A stretch of 7,375 bases of DNA, from positions 1 to 7,375 of the forward strand of contig CALDKP010000361.1 in assembly GCA_937898535.1 (NCBI GenBank), given 5' to 3'. A program made the translations under genes and the position numbers. The notes under the pieces are model-generated. The model ran no database searches. It was not told where the DNA came from and saw nothing but the letters and a program-made list of their open reading frames with translations. Of the stretch, positions 6,446 to 7,375 are shown one piece after another; positions within the stretch are counted from its first letter, which is position 1, and each line of letters begins with the position of its first letter. Source of the stretch: an uncultured Sphingomonadales bacterium (GTDB lineage Bacteria > Pseudomonadota > Alphaproteobacteria > Sphingomonadales > Sphingomonadaceae).

Positions 6446-7185
6446 CCCAGTTTCGCCATCACCTCGTCGGAAACGTCATAATTGCCCCAGACGGTCTGGA
6501 CATCGTCATCATCTTCCAAGGCATCGATCATCTTCAGCAAGGTCGCGGCGTTGGCTTCGTCGACTTCGACCAAAACCTGTGGCTTCCATGCGAGCTTGGC
6601 GCTTTCTGCTTCACCAAGTGTCGCCTCGAGCGCCTTGGCGACTTCATGCAGGCTGTCCATCGCGGTCCAGATGCTGTGTTCGTCTTCGCTCGACTCTACG
6701 TCTTCTGCGCCTGCTTCCAATGCCGCTTCAAAGACGCTGTCGGCGTCGCCTGCGCTGATGGGGTAAGTGATCAGGCCCATACGGTCGAACCCGTGGCTCA
6801 CCGCGCCGGATGCGCCAAGATTGCCGCCATTTTTGCTGAATGCCGTGCGCACATTGGTTGCGGTGCGGTTGCGGTTGTCCGTCAATGCCTCAACGATGAT
6901 CGCAACGCCGCCGGGGCCATAGCCTTCATAGCGCATTTCATCATAGCTTTCCGCGTCGCCGCCGGCTGCCTTGTCGATTGCGCGCTGGATATTATCCTTC
7001 GGCATCGATTGCGCCTTGGCCGCGTTCACCGCAAGGCGAAGGCGCGGGTTCATGTCGGGATCGGGCATGCCCATCTTCGCCGCCACGGTGATTTCACGGG
7101 CGAATTTGGAGAAGAGCTTGGAGCGGATCGCATCCTGCTTGCCCTTCTTGTGCATGATGTTCTTGAACTGACTGTGGCCTGCCAT
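6442..7185 (-). CDS. yebC: YebC/PmpR/TACO1-family translation or regulatory factor
   Basis: The 247-residue protein is a full-length YebC-family member. It opens with the hallmark [18 protein letters not shown], followed by [19 protein letters not shown] and a [13 protein letters not shown] segment (about 61-73). It then has [22 protein letters not shown] and ends with [19 protein letters not shown]. Family members were long annotated as transcriptional regulators (PmpR in Pseudomonas). More recent work places them with TACO1 as ribosome-associated factors that help synthesis of proline-rich stretches. The start at 7185 is chosen because the protein there begins with the invariant MAGHS and has GGGGA (7195-7191) 5 nt upstream. 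The frame stays open up to a TTG at 7338, but that extension has no family resemblance. The stop overlaps ruvC by 4 nt, the common yebC-ruvC arrangement. Confidence 0.97.
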   Translation of the reverse strand: MAGHSQFKNIMHKKGKQDAIRSKLFSKFAREITVAAKMGMPDPDMNPRLRLAVNAAKAQSMPKDNIQRAIDKAAGGDAESYDEMRYEGYGPGGVAIIVEALTDNRNRTATNVRTAFSKNGGNLGASGAVSHGFDRMGLITYPISAGDADSVFEAALEAGAEDVESSEDEHSIWTAMDSLHEVAKALEATLGEAESAKLAWKPQVLVEVDEANAATLLKMIDALEDDDDVQTVWGNYDVSDEVMAKLG

Positions 7186-7237
7186 TCCGGTCCCCATCGC
7201 AGGCGGCTCAAGGCCGCGCATGAACAAAATCGGCCGC

Positions 7238-7266
7238 CTTATACGCCGCGGCTGACGGAAATTGAA
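7238..7266 (-). promoter_or_regulatory. Candidate promoter for yebC-ruvC
   Basis: On the minus strand, TTCAAT (7266-7261) and TATAAG (7243-7238) are separated by exactly 17 nt, about 50 nt before the yebC start. The -10 matches the sigma70-type consensus at five of six positions; the -35 is weak (three of six). It sits between the upstream stop at 7280 and yebC. Between it and yebC is a small hairpin (GCGGC-5 nt-GCCGC, 7203-7217). Assignment rests only on motif match and position. Confidence 0.4.
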
Positions 7267-7279
7267 GGCGCACGCGCGC

Positions 7280-7375
7280 TCACGGCCAGCTCCGGCGCAG
7301 GAAAGCGCCGATTCCAGGGGGCAGGCCAAGGGCTTCAATCACGAAATCCGCGCTCAGCGTCAGGATCATCGCGCC
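7280..7375 (-). CDS. C-terminal end of an unidentified protein (partial)
   Basis: The minus-strand frame entering at the right edge is open for 31 codons and ends with TGA at 7280. It ends ...[18 protein letters not shown] then [10 protein letters not shown], partly hydrophobic, with a basic tail. The stop lies about 95 nt before yebC and just upstream of a candidate promoter, a sensible place for a gene end. I do not recognise the family, and a 31-codon open frame in GC-rich DNA can occur by chance. The start lies outside the window. Confidence 0.35.
   Translation of the reverse strand, partial: GAMILTLSADFVIEALGLPPGIGAFLRRSWP

Noticed and set aside
7186..7338. N-terminal extension of yebC to a TTG at 7338 (about 51 extra residues)
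   Set aside because: The extension has no YebC similarity, contains the candidate promoter, and the invariant MAGHS start at 7185 has its own ribosome-binding site.

Overview
This window reads as a piece of an alphaproteobacterial chromosome, most likely a sphingomonad (Sphingomonadales). That placement is an inference from protein style and gene order: RuvA, RuvB and YebC look alphaproteobacterial, a GTTC-N7-GTTC type LexA operator is present, and base composition is moderately GC-rich. Every supported gene lies on the minus strand, so the window is read from right to left. No tRNA, rRNA, CRISPR array, insertion sequence or plus-strand gene was seen.

Right end (7375 to 5975): the tail of an unidentified reading frame is followed by a short promoter-bearing gap. 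Then come yebC and ruvC, which overlap by 4 nt. YebC is a TACO1/YebC-family translation or regulatory factor, and RuvC is the Holliday junction resolvase. A 90-nt gap carries a perfect alphaproteobacterial SOS box. It precedes ruvA, a small zinc-site GFA/CENP-V-fold gene, and ruvB, which are joined by 4-nt and 8-nt overlaps. RuvA and RuvB form the branch-migration motor and RuvC cuts the junction. The GFA gene sits between ruvA and ruvB and would be made together with them.

Left half (3775 to 1): ybgC, tolQ, tolR, tolA and tolB are tightly packed with gaps of 2 to 13 nt. This is the Tol part of the Tol-Pal trans-envelope machine. TolQ and TolR form the proton-driven motor in the inner membrane, TolA spans the periplasm, and TolB is the periplasmic beta-propeller that docks to Pal. 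YbgC is the cytoplasmic hotdog thioesterase usually encoded first in this cluster.

The most unusual point is at the left edge. The tolB frame stays open to base 1, but from about residue 375-380 the protein stops looking like TolB. It continues in the same frame as the start of a LysR-type regulator effector-binding domain. The last propeller blades and the expected pal gene are not seen. This is either a real TolB::LysR-domain fusion or rearrangement, or an assembly chimera. The chimera is the simpler explanation, but it needs a check with reads. Apart from this and the GFA gene inside ruvAB, the region is conserved housekeeping DNA.
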